DNA from: Dactylorhiza incarnata
Lineage: Eukaryota > Streptophyta > Magnoliopsida > Asparagales > Orchidaceae
Direction of reading: 5' to 3'
DNA: 64,000 bases
Assembly: GCA_033032865.1 (NCBI GenBank)
Contig: JAWHQI010000520.1
Location: 186,001-250,000 of the forward strand
The notes below the pieces were generated by a model that saw only the letters and a list, made by a program, of their open reading frames with translations, was not told the origin of the DNA and did not search any database. Within the stretch, counting starts at the first letter, position 1, and every line of letters starts with the position of its first letter. Shown here piece by piece: positions 11,195 to 22,100 of the stretch. Both the position numbers and the translations under genes were made by a program.

Positions 11195-12210
11195 CTAAGT
11201 GCTATGAAGTGCACTCGTTAATAGTACCTTCCGCTATAAAAACAGCTTCCATACTCTAGTGTGTAGTAATGTTCGCTTAACATCATTGTCGATGCGTGGC
11301 GTTGGAAAACTGAAGGGAGGGAACGGAGATGGATGTACCTCCGTTGGACCTTCGGCGTCATGTGTTGGTGGTGGTGTGTGATAGGATCCCCCCCCCCCCC
11401 CCGATCGTGTCGGACCCCTTGGATCCAGGGGGTATACAGATCGCACTATCAGTTCGAACGAGAAAGCTCTTCACTGGAATAATAGGTCTACGCCATCATC
11501 GGGGCCTACCCCCTCACGATATCCACCGGTTCGCGAGAAAGCTTTTCACCGTCATAGGGAGTCCGCTCTTAGACCACGCTATCAGTTTGAACGAAAAAGC
11601 TCTTCACCATCATAGTGGGTCTACGCTACCGTCAGGGTCAACCCCCCTCATGGTCACCATCGATTCGAACGAGAAAACTCTTCACCGCCGCACCATAGGG
11701 AGTCCGCTCCCAGATCGCGATATCGGTTCGAACAAAAATGCTTTTCACTGTCATAGTAGGTCCATGCCACCGTCAAGGTCTGCCCCCCTTACGCTCGCAA
11801 TTGATTCGAACGAGAAAGTTTTTCATCGTCATAGTAGGTCTGCATTTTGATCACAACCATGAGTTCGAATGTGAGAGCTCTTTACCAACGCAACAAGCAT
11901 GTGCACCGCCATCACCAGAAAATCGCCAACAAGCAAGAGCAAGCTCTCAGAGCGACGGGTAAGAGCTCTCGATCAACACAAGCCAGCGTCAGCGCCATCG
12001 TCATCGTTCGGAGCTACCCTCCTCCCAAACAACACGAAATACAAATAAAGTACATAAAGGGAGAACAATTGAGCCCACAATGTCTACATCAAGACAACCG
12101 TCCTAAGGAAGGTCTCCCACACCGAGACATGCGACGCTGCATCCACACTTTCTCAACCATACAAATAATTTTCTCAATGCCTCTATGGAATGAGATCTCG
12201 CACTCGTCCT

Positions 12211-12420
12211 CTAGTAGCGGATCCCCCCTCCGTGGTCATGATCTTCGTTCACAGCTCCTCCGAAGTTCGATAATGCACTTCTATAAAGGCCAAGGAATAT
12301 ACTCAGCTCTTCCGAAGTTCGAGAATGCACCTCTGTAAAGGCCAAGGAATCCCTGTATTCAGCAACTCCCACAGCCTTAATCTTCTCGACATACTGCTCT
12401 AAGGAAGAAAGCATCTCCAC
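12211..12420 (-). pseudogene. Second copy of the antisense frame, frameshifted
   Basis: Starts MEMLSSLEQYVEKIKAVG and matches the frame at 5248-4970 for about 37 codons. A tandem duplication of roughly 80 bp (cttccgaagttcgagaatgc and cctccgaagttcgataatgc) and a frame change then follow, so the second half of the copy-1 frame is lost from this frame. Its DNA continues in homology to about 12100. Confidence 0.35.
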
Positions 12421-13220
12421 CTCGCCTCCACTACTCCATGCACTTAAGCCGCAACAAGCAGAAATTTAGGAAAAAATCACGCACTCCTCCGGCCGCGAGC
12501 GTGGACTCCGAGGATTTGGGGGGGCAATTGATAGGTATCCCTTTTAATTTATTTAAGGTGGGTTGTGGATATCACATTCTCCACCAAAATGTGGTTGCAG
12601 GAAGCAGAAACTCTTCATTATGAGTAATTCTCATAATTGGGGAAGAGGGAACCGCCCGTAGCGACGTAGGGAACCTCGCACGTCTGTCGAGGATGAAAGC
12701 ATGCATGTGCGCGTACCTAGTCGTACCTCGAATGGCCTTGACCGTGCGCGCGTGGCAGCGTGCACAGTACCACCTGTAGCGTTCGCGGTACCGCCTACTA
12801 CATCAAACCAACCGCGAACGCGAAAGCGTGCACCGTAACACATGTAGCATTCGCAGTACCGCCCGTAGCATTTGTGGTACCACCAATTGTGTGCACGTAG
12901 TGCGATGCGGTAGCGCCTGCAGTATACACAGAAGTGCGCGCAGCAACGCCTGCTGGGTGCGCGACAACGCGCAGGCTGCGGCGTGCGCGGTGGCGCACTC
13001 GCTAGAGCGTGCCCATGAGTGAGTGAGAGAGAGAGAGAGCGGCGGCGCGCGCGAGAGAGAGCATGCGCAGTAGCTCGCGCGCGCAGCATCTTGTGCGCAA
13101 CAATGTGTGCACGGTCACGCATTCGTCCCTTGTCGCACGACATGGGTTGCGTTCCGCCTAGGGTGCGCCCTTGGTCACACTCTTTTGTCGCGCTCCCCTT
13201 GGCGGGCAACCTTGGTCGCG

Positions 13221-13253
<33 letters not shown>

Positions 13254-13904
13254 TTTGCGCGCCTCTGTTTGACGCACGACCATGTGAGCGTTCATAATGC
13301 ACAGAATGCTCACTGTGTGCATAGAATGCATTCGCTCTCACGGCGCTCATAAGGTCTCCACGCTCAGAACGCTTCCGAGCTCACTGCGCACTTGGAACAC
13401 TTTTGCGCTCATTACGCGCTCAGAACGCCCACACGCTTATGCGAGCGCACTCATAACATCACTGCGTTCACGCAAGCGCACGAAATTACTTCCAAGCATG
13501 CTCTACAATTTTCCCTCTTTACCTCTTGTGTTCACAAGGATTGCAGCATTGTTCGCATATTTTGTTACCGTCACCGCCACCAATCCTGTCTGAACTGCCC
13601 GGCCGAAGGAAAAATCTTTATATCAACAAAAATGGTGATCTGTGTGTTCTAGATCGAGGAAAGAGATTCGTTCGTCCAATAGTTATGGCGGTTACAACGG
13701 CGTCATTATCAAATCGCTTCTGTCAAAAGCTATAAAATGAGCTCAGAGCCTTCATTTCAAGAGACCTGACCTTCAGCGCCAGAGAGAGCTCCTTCGTAGA
13801 TCCTTCGAAGTTCTCATTTGGCGTTAGATAACTCCCTTGAAGGTCTTCTTCGAGACTTTGCAACACACATAAAATTTTGCAATTTGGTCGATACCGATCG
13901 GGCC

Positions 13905-16873
13905 TAGACCGCCAGGCCCAGGCTGGGCCCGGGCATGCCGGGCCCAAGCTTTTTGGAAAAAGCCCGGGCTTGGGCCTGGTTTTTGCCAGGCCCAGGCCGG
14001 GCCTAGGCCTCCTCTTGAGGAGGAAGCCTACCAAGGCCTTGCAGGCCTGGCCAGGCCCAGGCCAGGCCTGGGTCTGGCCCGGCATATTTAAAAAAATAAT
14101 TAAAAAATTTAAAAAAATATTTAAATACATAATATTATTGATAATACACACAAAATGATAATGAATTTTTTTTTATTATTGATAAAGTTATTAACTACAA
14201 AAATATGCGACAATAAAAATTAAATACGTCCAGATATTTTTATGATTATGAAAATACAAAAATACAAATATTTGATCTTTAAAAAATCTACAATAATACA
14301 ATATTAGTCTTGGCACTTTAGAGTTGAGCACTTGAGCCCTCGGAAATGACGTTCAGGCTTGATCTTCTGTGCCCAAATTTAGGCCGCCTAGCTCATCTTC
14401 AACTTCAGATGAGCTATCTTCGATCGATGCGACATGCTGCCTCCTCTTCATAGCATCCAAGTGGTCTTTGTAGCATATGCACATTTCCAAAGTCTCGTCG
14501 CTCATGCGGCTCCTTCGGTCATTCAGAATCCTGCCACTCAAAGAAAATGCAGACTCCGAAGTTACAGTACTAGCTTGGATTGTTAGTAAATCTCTGGTCA
14601 TAAAGGCCATAACAGGATATATATTAATTTTATTTTTCCACCATTGTAAAATATCAAAAAATTTTATCTCATCTGAACTCATAAAATCTTGAAATTGTGT
14701 TTTCGTATATAATCCTAATTCATTTAAAGTACTAGAAGTTCGTTGTTTTTTCCGGGCGACTAACTCTAAAATCTTATTTTTTAGAAAATCTTTGGTTTTT
14801 GGTTGGGTGCTTTCTTCTCTTGGCCGCGATCCATATAACTGATCGTAATAATTATAAAATTCTGTAAAATCAGTATTAAATTTTGAAACACTTATATTAT
14901 CAAAAAATTGATACGATACAGATAAGTTTAAATTATCGTTTATTTCTTCTATAAGATTTTCTACGCCATCTACGTCAATTAAAGGATTTAAAACTGCGGC
15001 GCATGAAAACATAGCTGGCATTTCTTTATAATATTTTATAAAAAATTCTTCCATTATTTCAATTAACGGACGCCAACCTTCATATTTTTTATAAGTTTTA
15101 AATTTTTCTGTAATTAATACAAAATTTTCGATTACAAGTGAACTAGTAGGATAATAAATGCCAGATAAAATAGTTGTCGATCTATAAAAAACTTCTAATA
15201 ATTCCATATAATTTTCAATTACATCCCAATCAGAATCTTGAAAATTATGAACTTCGGACATACTATAAAATTCCATTAGTTGTGTTTTTTGTCGCACTGC
15301 TCTTTTTATCATTTTATATGTTGAATTCTATCTTATAGGCATATCAAATTCAAGTTTTAAAAATTTAAGTCCTTGTGCAGTTACAAATTTTGTAAAATCT
15401 TGTTTGCGTTTTTTAGAAATATAAATATATTTTAACAAAATACGAATTTTATTAACATAGGGTTCCATATACGATAAACTATCATGCACAATTAAATTTA
15501 AAACGTGACATACACACCGTGTATGAAAAAATATCTCACCTAATATTGGTCTCAAATCACGTTTTAAATAATCGATTGCGACCGTATTATTGCTAGCGTT
15601 ATCGAAAGAAATACTTAATATTTTATCTTTAATTTTAAATTCACGAATACATTTTGTAATTACGTGATAAATAGCATGACCAGTATGTGGATATTCGAAA
15701 TACTCAAAACATATAATACGTTTATTTAACTTCCATGAATCGGAATCGATCCAATGACAAGTAATACAAATATACGATACTCCTGCTTTTATATTACTAC
15801 TCCAAACGTCACTCGTCAGGCTAACTCTACCGTCGTAAGTTTCTAAATAATTTATTAAGTCCTGTTTCGATTGCAAATAAGATTTAAATGCATCATGTTT
15901 AAGTGTTGATCTACTTACCTGTTGATATTTTGGCTGAAGCCCTTCGTGTATGTATTTAGTTTCCTCCTCGTTGTCGTAGTGCCCGAGTGGCAATCCACGT
16001 CTAATGACGTTCCTCATTTGAAGCTCTCGTTGACGCATCTGATCATACGTCCAGATTTGACCGCCTGCAGAAATTTGCGCTTGAGTGGCCTCCGGGGCTT
16101 GCTTAGCCAGACATGATTTGATATGTCGGGCGAGCGTTGAATTTCCGCTAACGGTTAGCAGCTTCGAACAATGTTTGCACTTCGCCTTAAATTCGGTGCC
16201 GATCCGCACTTTCTCAAAGTGCTCCCAGACTGAAGTTGTGTGCTTATGCTCCACAATTTCCTGCGCGGTCGATGCGGAGGATGAAGGCATAGAGGAGGAA
16301 GACGCCATCTTCTCAATACTTTAGAGAGAGAATGAGAGAGAGTGAGAGATAAAGAGGAGAGAGAGAATGAGAGAGAGTGAGAGATAAAAAGGAGAGAGAG
16401 TATGAGAGAGAGAGGGAAGGGATCGGGTAAGGGGGGGAGGGGAGGGTTTTTATAAAAAAAAAATTAAAAATTAAAAAAAAAACACTAGACTAGGCGTAGG
16501 CTGCCAATTCCTGGCAGCTGCCAGGAATTAATGATTCCTGACAGCTGCTAGGAATCAATTCAACGGCTCTCTCTTAGAGTCGTTGTGTTGATCAACGGCT
16601 CCTTTGGGAGCCGTTGATCAACGGAACAAAGCCGGGCCAGGCTTTTCCAGGCCTGGCCCGGGCTTTGCCCGGCCTGGTCTCAGGCCAGGCCTAGGGCCCG
16701 GGCTTTGCCTGGGCTGGGCACCAGGCCGGGCAGCTAACTAGAATGGGGGCCTTGTTAGGCCCCCAAAGCCCGGTCGGGGCCTGGATCGGGCTTTTTCAGG
16801 CCCGGGCCATTCGGTCTTTTACCGGGCCGGGCCCAGGCCGGCCTGATGGGCCCGGTCCTAATGCCCACGTCTA
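13905..16873 (-). mobile_element. hAT-superfamily DNA transposon
   Basis: Eight-bp target duplication ATCGGGCC at 13897-13904 and 16874-16881. Both ends begin TAGAC when read inward, and both subterminal regions are packed with GGGCC/GGCCC motifs (13905-14085 and 16630-16860), typical of one plant hAT group. The transposase lies on the minus strand. The 5' side carries GA-rich microsatellite sequence at 16325-16420. The terminal inverted repeat is short and imperfect beyond TAGAC, so the exact duplication is the main boundary evidence. The host sequence is the U5 region of the LTR ending at 17037. Confidence 0.85.
14353..16308 (-). pseudogene. hAT transposase with one in-frame amber stop
   Basis: Cut-and-paste transposase of about 650 codons read from ATG at 16308. 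N-terminus: a Ser-rich leader, then a BED zinc finger (CKHC followed by HIKSC, residues about 40-66). Next come the catalytic-core motifs TSDVWSS and SFDNASNN and the RCVCHVLNLIVHD segment. C-terminus: the hAT dimerisation domain with WWKNK and ASTVTSESAFS. A TAG at 15328-15330 splits the frame between MPIR and NSTYKM. Family members have tryptophan here (R-W-N-S-T), so a single G-to-A change explains the stop. There is no frameshift around it and the second half stays open for 319 codons. The copy is therefore dead or dependent on readthrough, but it looks recently inactivated. Confidence 0.9.
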
Positions 16874-17037
16874 ATCGGGCCCCGCATTTTTTGACAATTT
16901 CCGGTTTTTCCACGTAAAGAGTCTCATTGTCAGTCGTTGATTCTCTACTTTGATTGTTTGCGCGCTCGACCTCCTTTCGAGCTAAGACGATACGTTTCAA
17001 TTGGTTTACAAGCGCGTCGAGTGACCCGCAACAATTG

Positions 17038-17629
17038 GAATGTAATTTGTCATCTGATTATAGGGATTGTTCTCATTATTCATCGTTGTAATTTTAGTGT
17101 CATGCTTGATATTTGGGCTCTAACATACTCAATGATGTTTCAGCTATCGTTGTAATTTTAATGTCATGCTTGATATTTGGGCTCTAACATACTCAATGAT
17201 GTTTCAGCTCAAACAAATTTTTGGGGTGCGAGTATCGTTTGGAATACGAATATTGCTTGTGGAGGTTACAATTAACAGTGATTGTGATTTGCTAATATAA
17301 ATCATTGTTTTAAATGACATTATAATGGTTAACCTGGGATGAGATAGCTTTTATGTAACTGCAAATTTTATGTTCTAAGTTCAAATTAAATCGATCGATA
17401 ATTGATACCGCGCTTTCAAACCTCAGTAGACGACTATGAAGGCCGTCTTTCTTTCCCGAGTGATCCCATAGAACTCATACTCTTGTATAAGGGAAATTTT
17501 GCCACTGGTACGAGGCCACATGTAAAATGTGTTTCTCTTATCTCAATATATATTCAATGGTTAGACTAGTTTTTATGTAACACAGCAAAAATCTCTACTT
17601 GTATAAACTTACACCTAAAAGTCATGTCT
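17038..17629. other. Non-coding DNA with a short tandem duplication
   Basis: Two nearly identical ~66-bp copies (about 17080-17145 and 17146-17210) share atcgttgtaattt, gtcatgcttgatatttgggc and tactcaatgatgtttcagct. No gene was recognised. Confidence 0.5.
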
Positions 17630-17765
17630 AATAATGATTTAAAATCTAAAAAGATTTGATTTAAACCAAGATGGCGCGACGCTTCGTAAGCTGTGACCAT
17701 CCAGCTTCCTAAACTGGAACTCTTTTCTAAACCAGAGTCAGCTCTTCTTCTTCCCCGACTGTAAA
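17630..17765. repeat. Second copy of the 8205-8345 block
   Basis: Shares atgatttaaaatct, gatttgattta, cttcctaaactggaactctttt and cttcttccccgactgta with 8205-8345, with small indels. Unlike that copy it is not followed by the 125-bp satellite. Confidence 0.55.
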
Positions 17766-17854
17766 ATTGGATGAAGTTCACGGATTGTTCTTAAATGTCA
17801 CTGCTTTTAGCAAATATCATTGATTTGATGTATTCTATTTCTTGCATGTTGCAG

Positions 17855-17950
17855 GGACTTGCTCTGCTTGAGGCTTCGTTGAAGTCCGTCACCGCTCTCA
17901 CTGATGTTTTCTTAAATTCATCAACCAAGAAGGCGGCGAGCCGAGCATAG
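17855..17950 (+). pseudogene. Possible 3'-terminal exon, gene otherwise absent
   Basis: A pyrimidine-rich tract ending ttgcatgttgcag (17854) is followed by 31 sense codons (GLALLEASLKSV, ALTDVFLNSS, basic end KKAASRA) and TAG at 17948-17950. Codon use and composition look genic. No upstream exon is recognisable; upstream lies the repeat at 17630-17765 and retroelement sequence. The protein family is not recognised. It could be the last exon of a gene truncated by the insertions to its left. Confidence 0.3.
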
Positions 17951-18714
17951 TCTAATTCGATCTGAGGAGATTTTTGAGCGCAGCTAGCCTATAACTTAGT
18001 ATTGTCTGTCTTTGTATTCCTGTCATGTTTTCTTTGTTGCTGAGTTCAGTGGTAATCCATGGACCATCCGTTCCATTCAGCAATGATGCATGTTGAGTTT
18101 TTTTTTGGTGTGTGTGAGGTTGATTCTAAGTGTTTATCATCTTTTTGAAAAAAATCAGTTGAAGGAAATTATTCATGTAGTGTTCATTTTATGTGATGAC
18201 AACACTATCTAACTGGGAACACCACAACAAAAATTAGAAAGGTTCAAATTTTGCTTAATAATTAGCAAGAAATTTTCAAGGAATCAAAAATTTTTCAAAC
18301 ATATTAGGTCTAATTTAGAGTATCTAATTTAGAGACAATATAAAAAGATCGATTGGAAGATCTGCAACCTTACCGTTGCCAAAAACAAGTTAGAAATTTG
18401 ATGGGATGAGCCCATTTGCAACCCATTGGGGCGGTGCCCATTCGCAAGAGCAGTCGAGCACATGCGTAGGTACTGTTATGGTCGTTGTATTGTCACGACA
18501 TAGTTACTGTTGTCATCGGGGTAGTGTCGCGGCTGCACAGGAGACCCTTGTGCATTGTCACTCATATATATAAACTCAATATTCAAATAACGCATGCATA
18601 ACAAAATGAATGAATGAATATGAATGCGTATGTACATTATGAACAATAACGATGTACAATAAGTGATGTACTTAGATATATATGTACATGTAAATGAATA
18701 AGCAAATCAAATTG
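17951..18714. other. Intergenic region between converging units
   Basis: Low-complexity AT-rich DNA downstream of the ARM-repeat gene. At about 18470-18580 there is a gtgtcgcggctgc ... gtgcattgtcactc patch followed by TA-rich sequence, one of four such patches in the window. No polyadenylation site could be assigned with confidence. Confidence 0.45.
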
Positions 18715-19140
18715 TTATATTTTTGACAATAAATCCAATCCAGTGTCAACAAGAGAAGTCAAGCTTGTCTTGTATCTTGTAAGCCCGATGTAGCCAGAAA
18801 AGACGATAAAACATTCAAGTTCTGTTGTGGTCTCTGCAACATTTTTTAGCACTTTTTCCATCCTACAATCTTTAAACACCTCAGTATAATGTTCATTAGA
18901 CTGCATCATCCAAATCGATAGCTCGATCGCATATCTTCTTATTCTTGGTCTCCTTCTCGATGGATAGTTATATTTTTCTAATATGTGCACCAACCGTCCT
19001 ATGACATGAATCCCTGAGATATTGTCTCTTTGAAGTTCCTCGGCAAACTCAGTCGGGCTCATGAACCTGACCATCTGCGTTGCTAGCCCGATAAAATCTT
19101 CTAAATGTTTTATCTCCCCAAGCATTATGGTGTTGAAGAC
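18715..19140 (-). CDS. ARM-repeat gene exon 4 (last)
   Basis: Codes the last 141 residues, starting [20 protein letters not shown] after acceptor tgttgacag and ending DLLSKI with TGA at 18715-18717. It includes a basic patch ([10 protein letters not shown]) and further ARM-like helices. It lies 9.1 kb from exon 3 because of the insertions in intron 3. The frame is intact across the join. Confidence 0.8.
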   Translation of the reverse strand, partial: VFNTIMLGEIKHLEDFIGLATQMVRFMSPTEFAEELQRDNISGIHVIGRLVHILEKYNYPSRRRPRIRRYAIELSIWMMQSNEHYTEVFKDCRMEKVLKNVAETTTELECFIVFSGYIGLTRYKTSLTSLVDTGLDLLSKI

Positions 19141-22100
19141 CTGTCAACACATAATAATATCATAACGTTATGAATAAATGACATTTTGTTATTATAAGTG
19201 CTCCATATGAGTCACTTGTTTCATTATGAATGATTTTTCAAAGTTGGAAGTCTTTTGTTCTAATTTTTGGTCCAACATTGTCATGAAGAAATATTTTTTA
19301 TATAAATATATATATTATGCATGTTATAACACCCGAGAAAATCCATTTAGAAGAGGTATAACATATATAATTAATCAAATATATATATCTATAGTATATT
19401 AAAAGAAAAAATCATCTTTGGTGTAACATTCATAATGTGAATAATATCATTTTTTTGATCTAATATTATCAAATTATTTTATTTATTTCAAAATAATTTA
19501 AATTATAATGTTTATCTACGTAATTACGCATTCAAAAAAGGAAAAAAATAAATTGTCAAAATCAAATTTTCAAAATATCGTAATTACTATATTATTTAAT
19601 TGTGACTGTAAAATTAAATAAATAAACCTAACTTTAAAAGGAGAAGAAGAGGAGAGAGTGGAGAGTGGGTCACGCGTGAGGCTGCAAGCCATGGGAGTGT
19701 TGTCATGCCGTGACACTGTCGCGGACGGAGTGCTATAACGGTCGCATGGGCCCCCCATATACTGTCACTCAGTATATATATAATAAAACGGAATGAAAAT
19801 GAATTGCATGTATGCTAGCTGCGTGATGTATCATTATATCTTCAATAATAATAAAAACACATTTTATACATGTAAAGAATAAAATGAGCTATAAAATGAT
19901 TAACATGGACTCTATAACTACATTCACAAAGATAGTATATATAGAGAGAGAATTAAATAGAAGCTCTGCACATTTACATCTCAGAAGAACAGTGATACAA
20001 CTCCATGTTTTCTCTTTTGAGACTTTGTTTGTTTGAGTGTTTTTTTTTTGTATTTTTCAAAAAACACAAACATTAACTTTTGTGGATCTCATAAAACATT
20101 GTTTTATGCTCGATTCCAAACGCAGGGAAGGAGATTCATTCAATAACAGTGTTTTTTCTTTTCTTCAACCGCTTCATCTCTAATTACAACCACCAATCCA
20201 AACAGGCCCCAAGACTTGGCTACTACAAATGCTTCAAAAGGACAAAATAGGGGTGTTTTGGAGACCGAATTTTTTTTTATTCCAACTTGTCAACTATCGC
20301 CGGCGGGCAAAAATAAGTTATGTATTTTATATTATCGCCAATGACAACAAAAAATGCACTCAGGTGACATATTTTGTTTGTTTGGCCGCACGAAAAATTT
20401 CCGCCGAGGGCTGAGGTGTTTACTTGGTTGAGCGAATGAGCGAGAGAAAGGGGGAATGTCAGCTGGAGAAGAAACTATTTAAATTCCTATAAGAATTGGA
20501 ATTGGTATCAATTCAATGGTTTGGTTAGACAATGGAGTTGAGTATGCAAAATTAAAATTGGTTTATTGTGCTATTTTACGACAAATACTCGAGAACCGGT
20601 AAATGGAATAAAGAACTACTGTACCATGAGCAGTCTCGGGATGATGAGAGTAAGCGGACAATTTTTCATTTTTTTCAGTCATACCGATCCAATGGGGATT
20701 AAAGATACTACAATCGGATTGGTAAACCGCCACCATCAATGGTCTCAGAACATTGAGAAGAAGCACCCCCCCTGTTGGAAGCGCGATATATAGATAGGTC
20801 ACGCGACTTTACTCCTCTCACCGCTTCCGCTACGCTTCACCGGCGAGCACGCCACTAACACTTTGCAACAACTTCCCGGCAAGTACTCCACTCGCACCAA
20901 CACCTTCCTCCGGCGAGTTGACCACCCGGCGAGAACACTTCCCACGCGAGCAACACCACCGGCGACCTCCACGAAAAACTGCGGCTCGCTGCTCCTTTCC
21001 TTCAAGTCCAGCGCGCGAGATGGCAGGCTCCTCCTCCTGCGAGCGGCGAGACCACCCCCTTTCCTTACTCCGGCGAGCACAGCCTGCTGAGCACCACTCA
21101 CTTCGGCGAGTGCGGGCTGCAGTAGCTGGTTGGCGAGGGAGCTCCTTCAGCGAGAGAGAGGCTGGCGAGAGGGGTTCTGGCGAGAGAGGTCTGCGATACT
21201 ATTCCTGCGGGAATGATATATTAAACTCTTTATATTTCTCTCTCAATACTCTCTCTATGTTTCTGCCGAAACAAAACAAAAGGTTCTCCAACTTTTATTC
21301 TCTCTCTCTCTCTCTCCACTCTCTCTCTCTCTCTCTCTTGATTCTGCCAAAAACAAAATGCCAAAGCAAAAATTCTATTTACCGCACAAACTTTACAAAG
21401 GGGGTGGCCTATTTATAGGCTAAAACAAAAACAAATTTCTCTCTCCATATTTAATGCATACATTCTCTCTCCTCCATTTTTAAAATAAAACATATATAAA
21501 AGCGTTTAAAGTCCGTTGACGGGTCAACGAAAATTAAAACCAACAAACTCCCCCTCAAACTTGGCAGCACATGCCGAGTTTGCCTTTGAGCTTGACGAAC
21601 GTCTCTGCCTTCAGCGCCTTGGTGAATATGTCCGCGACCTGCTCTCCGGTAGGGCAATACACGACCTCCACGGTCTTCTGCTCCACTTGCTCCCGAAGAA
21701 AATGATATCGAGTCTCGATATGCTTGCTCCTCCCATGCAGCACTGGGTTCTTCGCGAGCTGGATGGCCGACATGTTATCCACTAACACTGTCGTTGGCCA
21801 GTCCTGCACATGATGTAGCTCCTCCAATAACTTCCTGAGCCAGATGGCTTGGCAAGCGCATGCCGCCGCCGCTATATACTCCGCTTCGCATGATGACAAG
21901 GCTATAGTAGCCTGCTTCTTTGAGTTCCATGAGAACGCCGTCGTCCCCATGTGAAAACAGTATCCGGAAGTGCTCTTCCGATCATTGATGTCTCCACCAT
22001 AGTCGCTATCCGAGTAGCCGACTAGCTTCAACTCTCCTCCTGATGAGTACTTCAGGCCATGGTCCCTTGTTCCGTTCACATATCTTAGGATTCGCTTCGC

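Larger units (their letters stand above)
11195..17037 (+). mobile_element. Retroelement segment, copy 2, interrupted by a hAT element
   Basis: Co-linear with copy 1 from ctaagtgct (11195) through the TATA-like box (about 11232), the gaacgagaaagctcttcacc array (11440-11830), the antisense frame, the gtaccgcc arrays and a C32 tract (13221-13252). A TATA box (agctataaaatgagctcaga, about 13725) then leads into ttcatttcaagagacctga. After the hAT insertion the LTR resumes at 16882 with a tttccggtttttccacgt block, the complement of the aacgtggaaaa block in minus copies, and ends GTGACCCGCAACA at 17037. That edge is the inverse of the 6711 and 53367 edges. Where the internal region ends and the LTR begins within it is not resolved. 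Confidence 0.6.

Noticed and set aside
21118..21418. Frames inside the copia LTRs
   Set aside because: They are repeated in both LTRs, start in U3 and show no domain; LTR sequence explains them.
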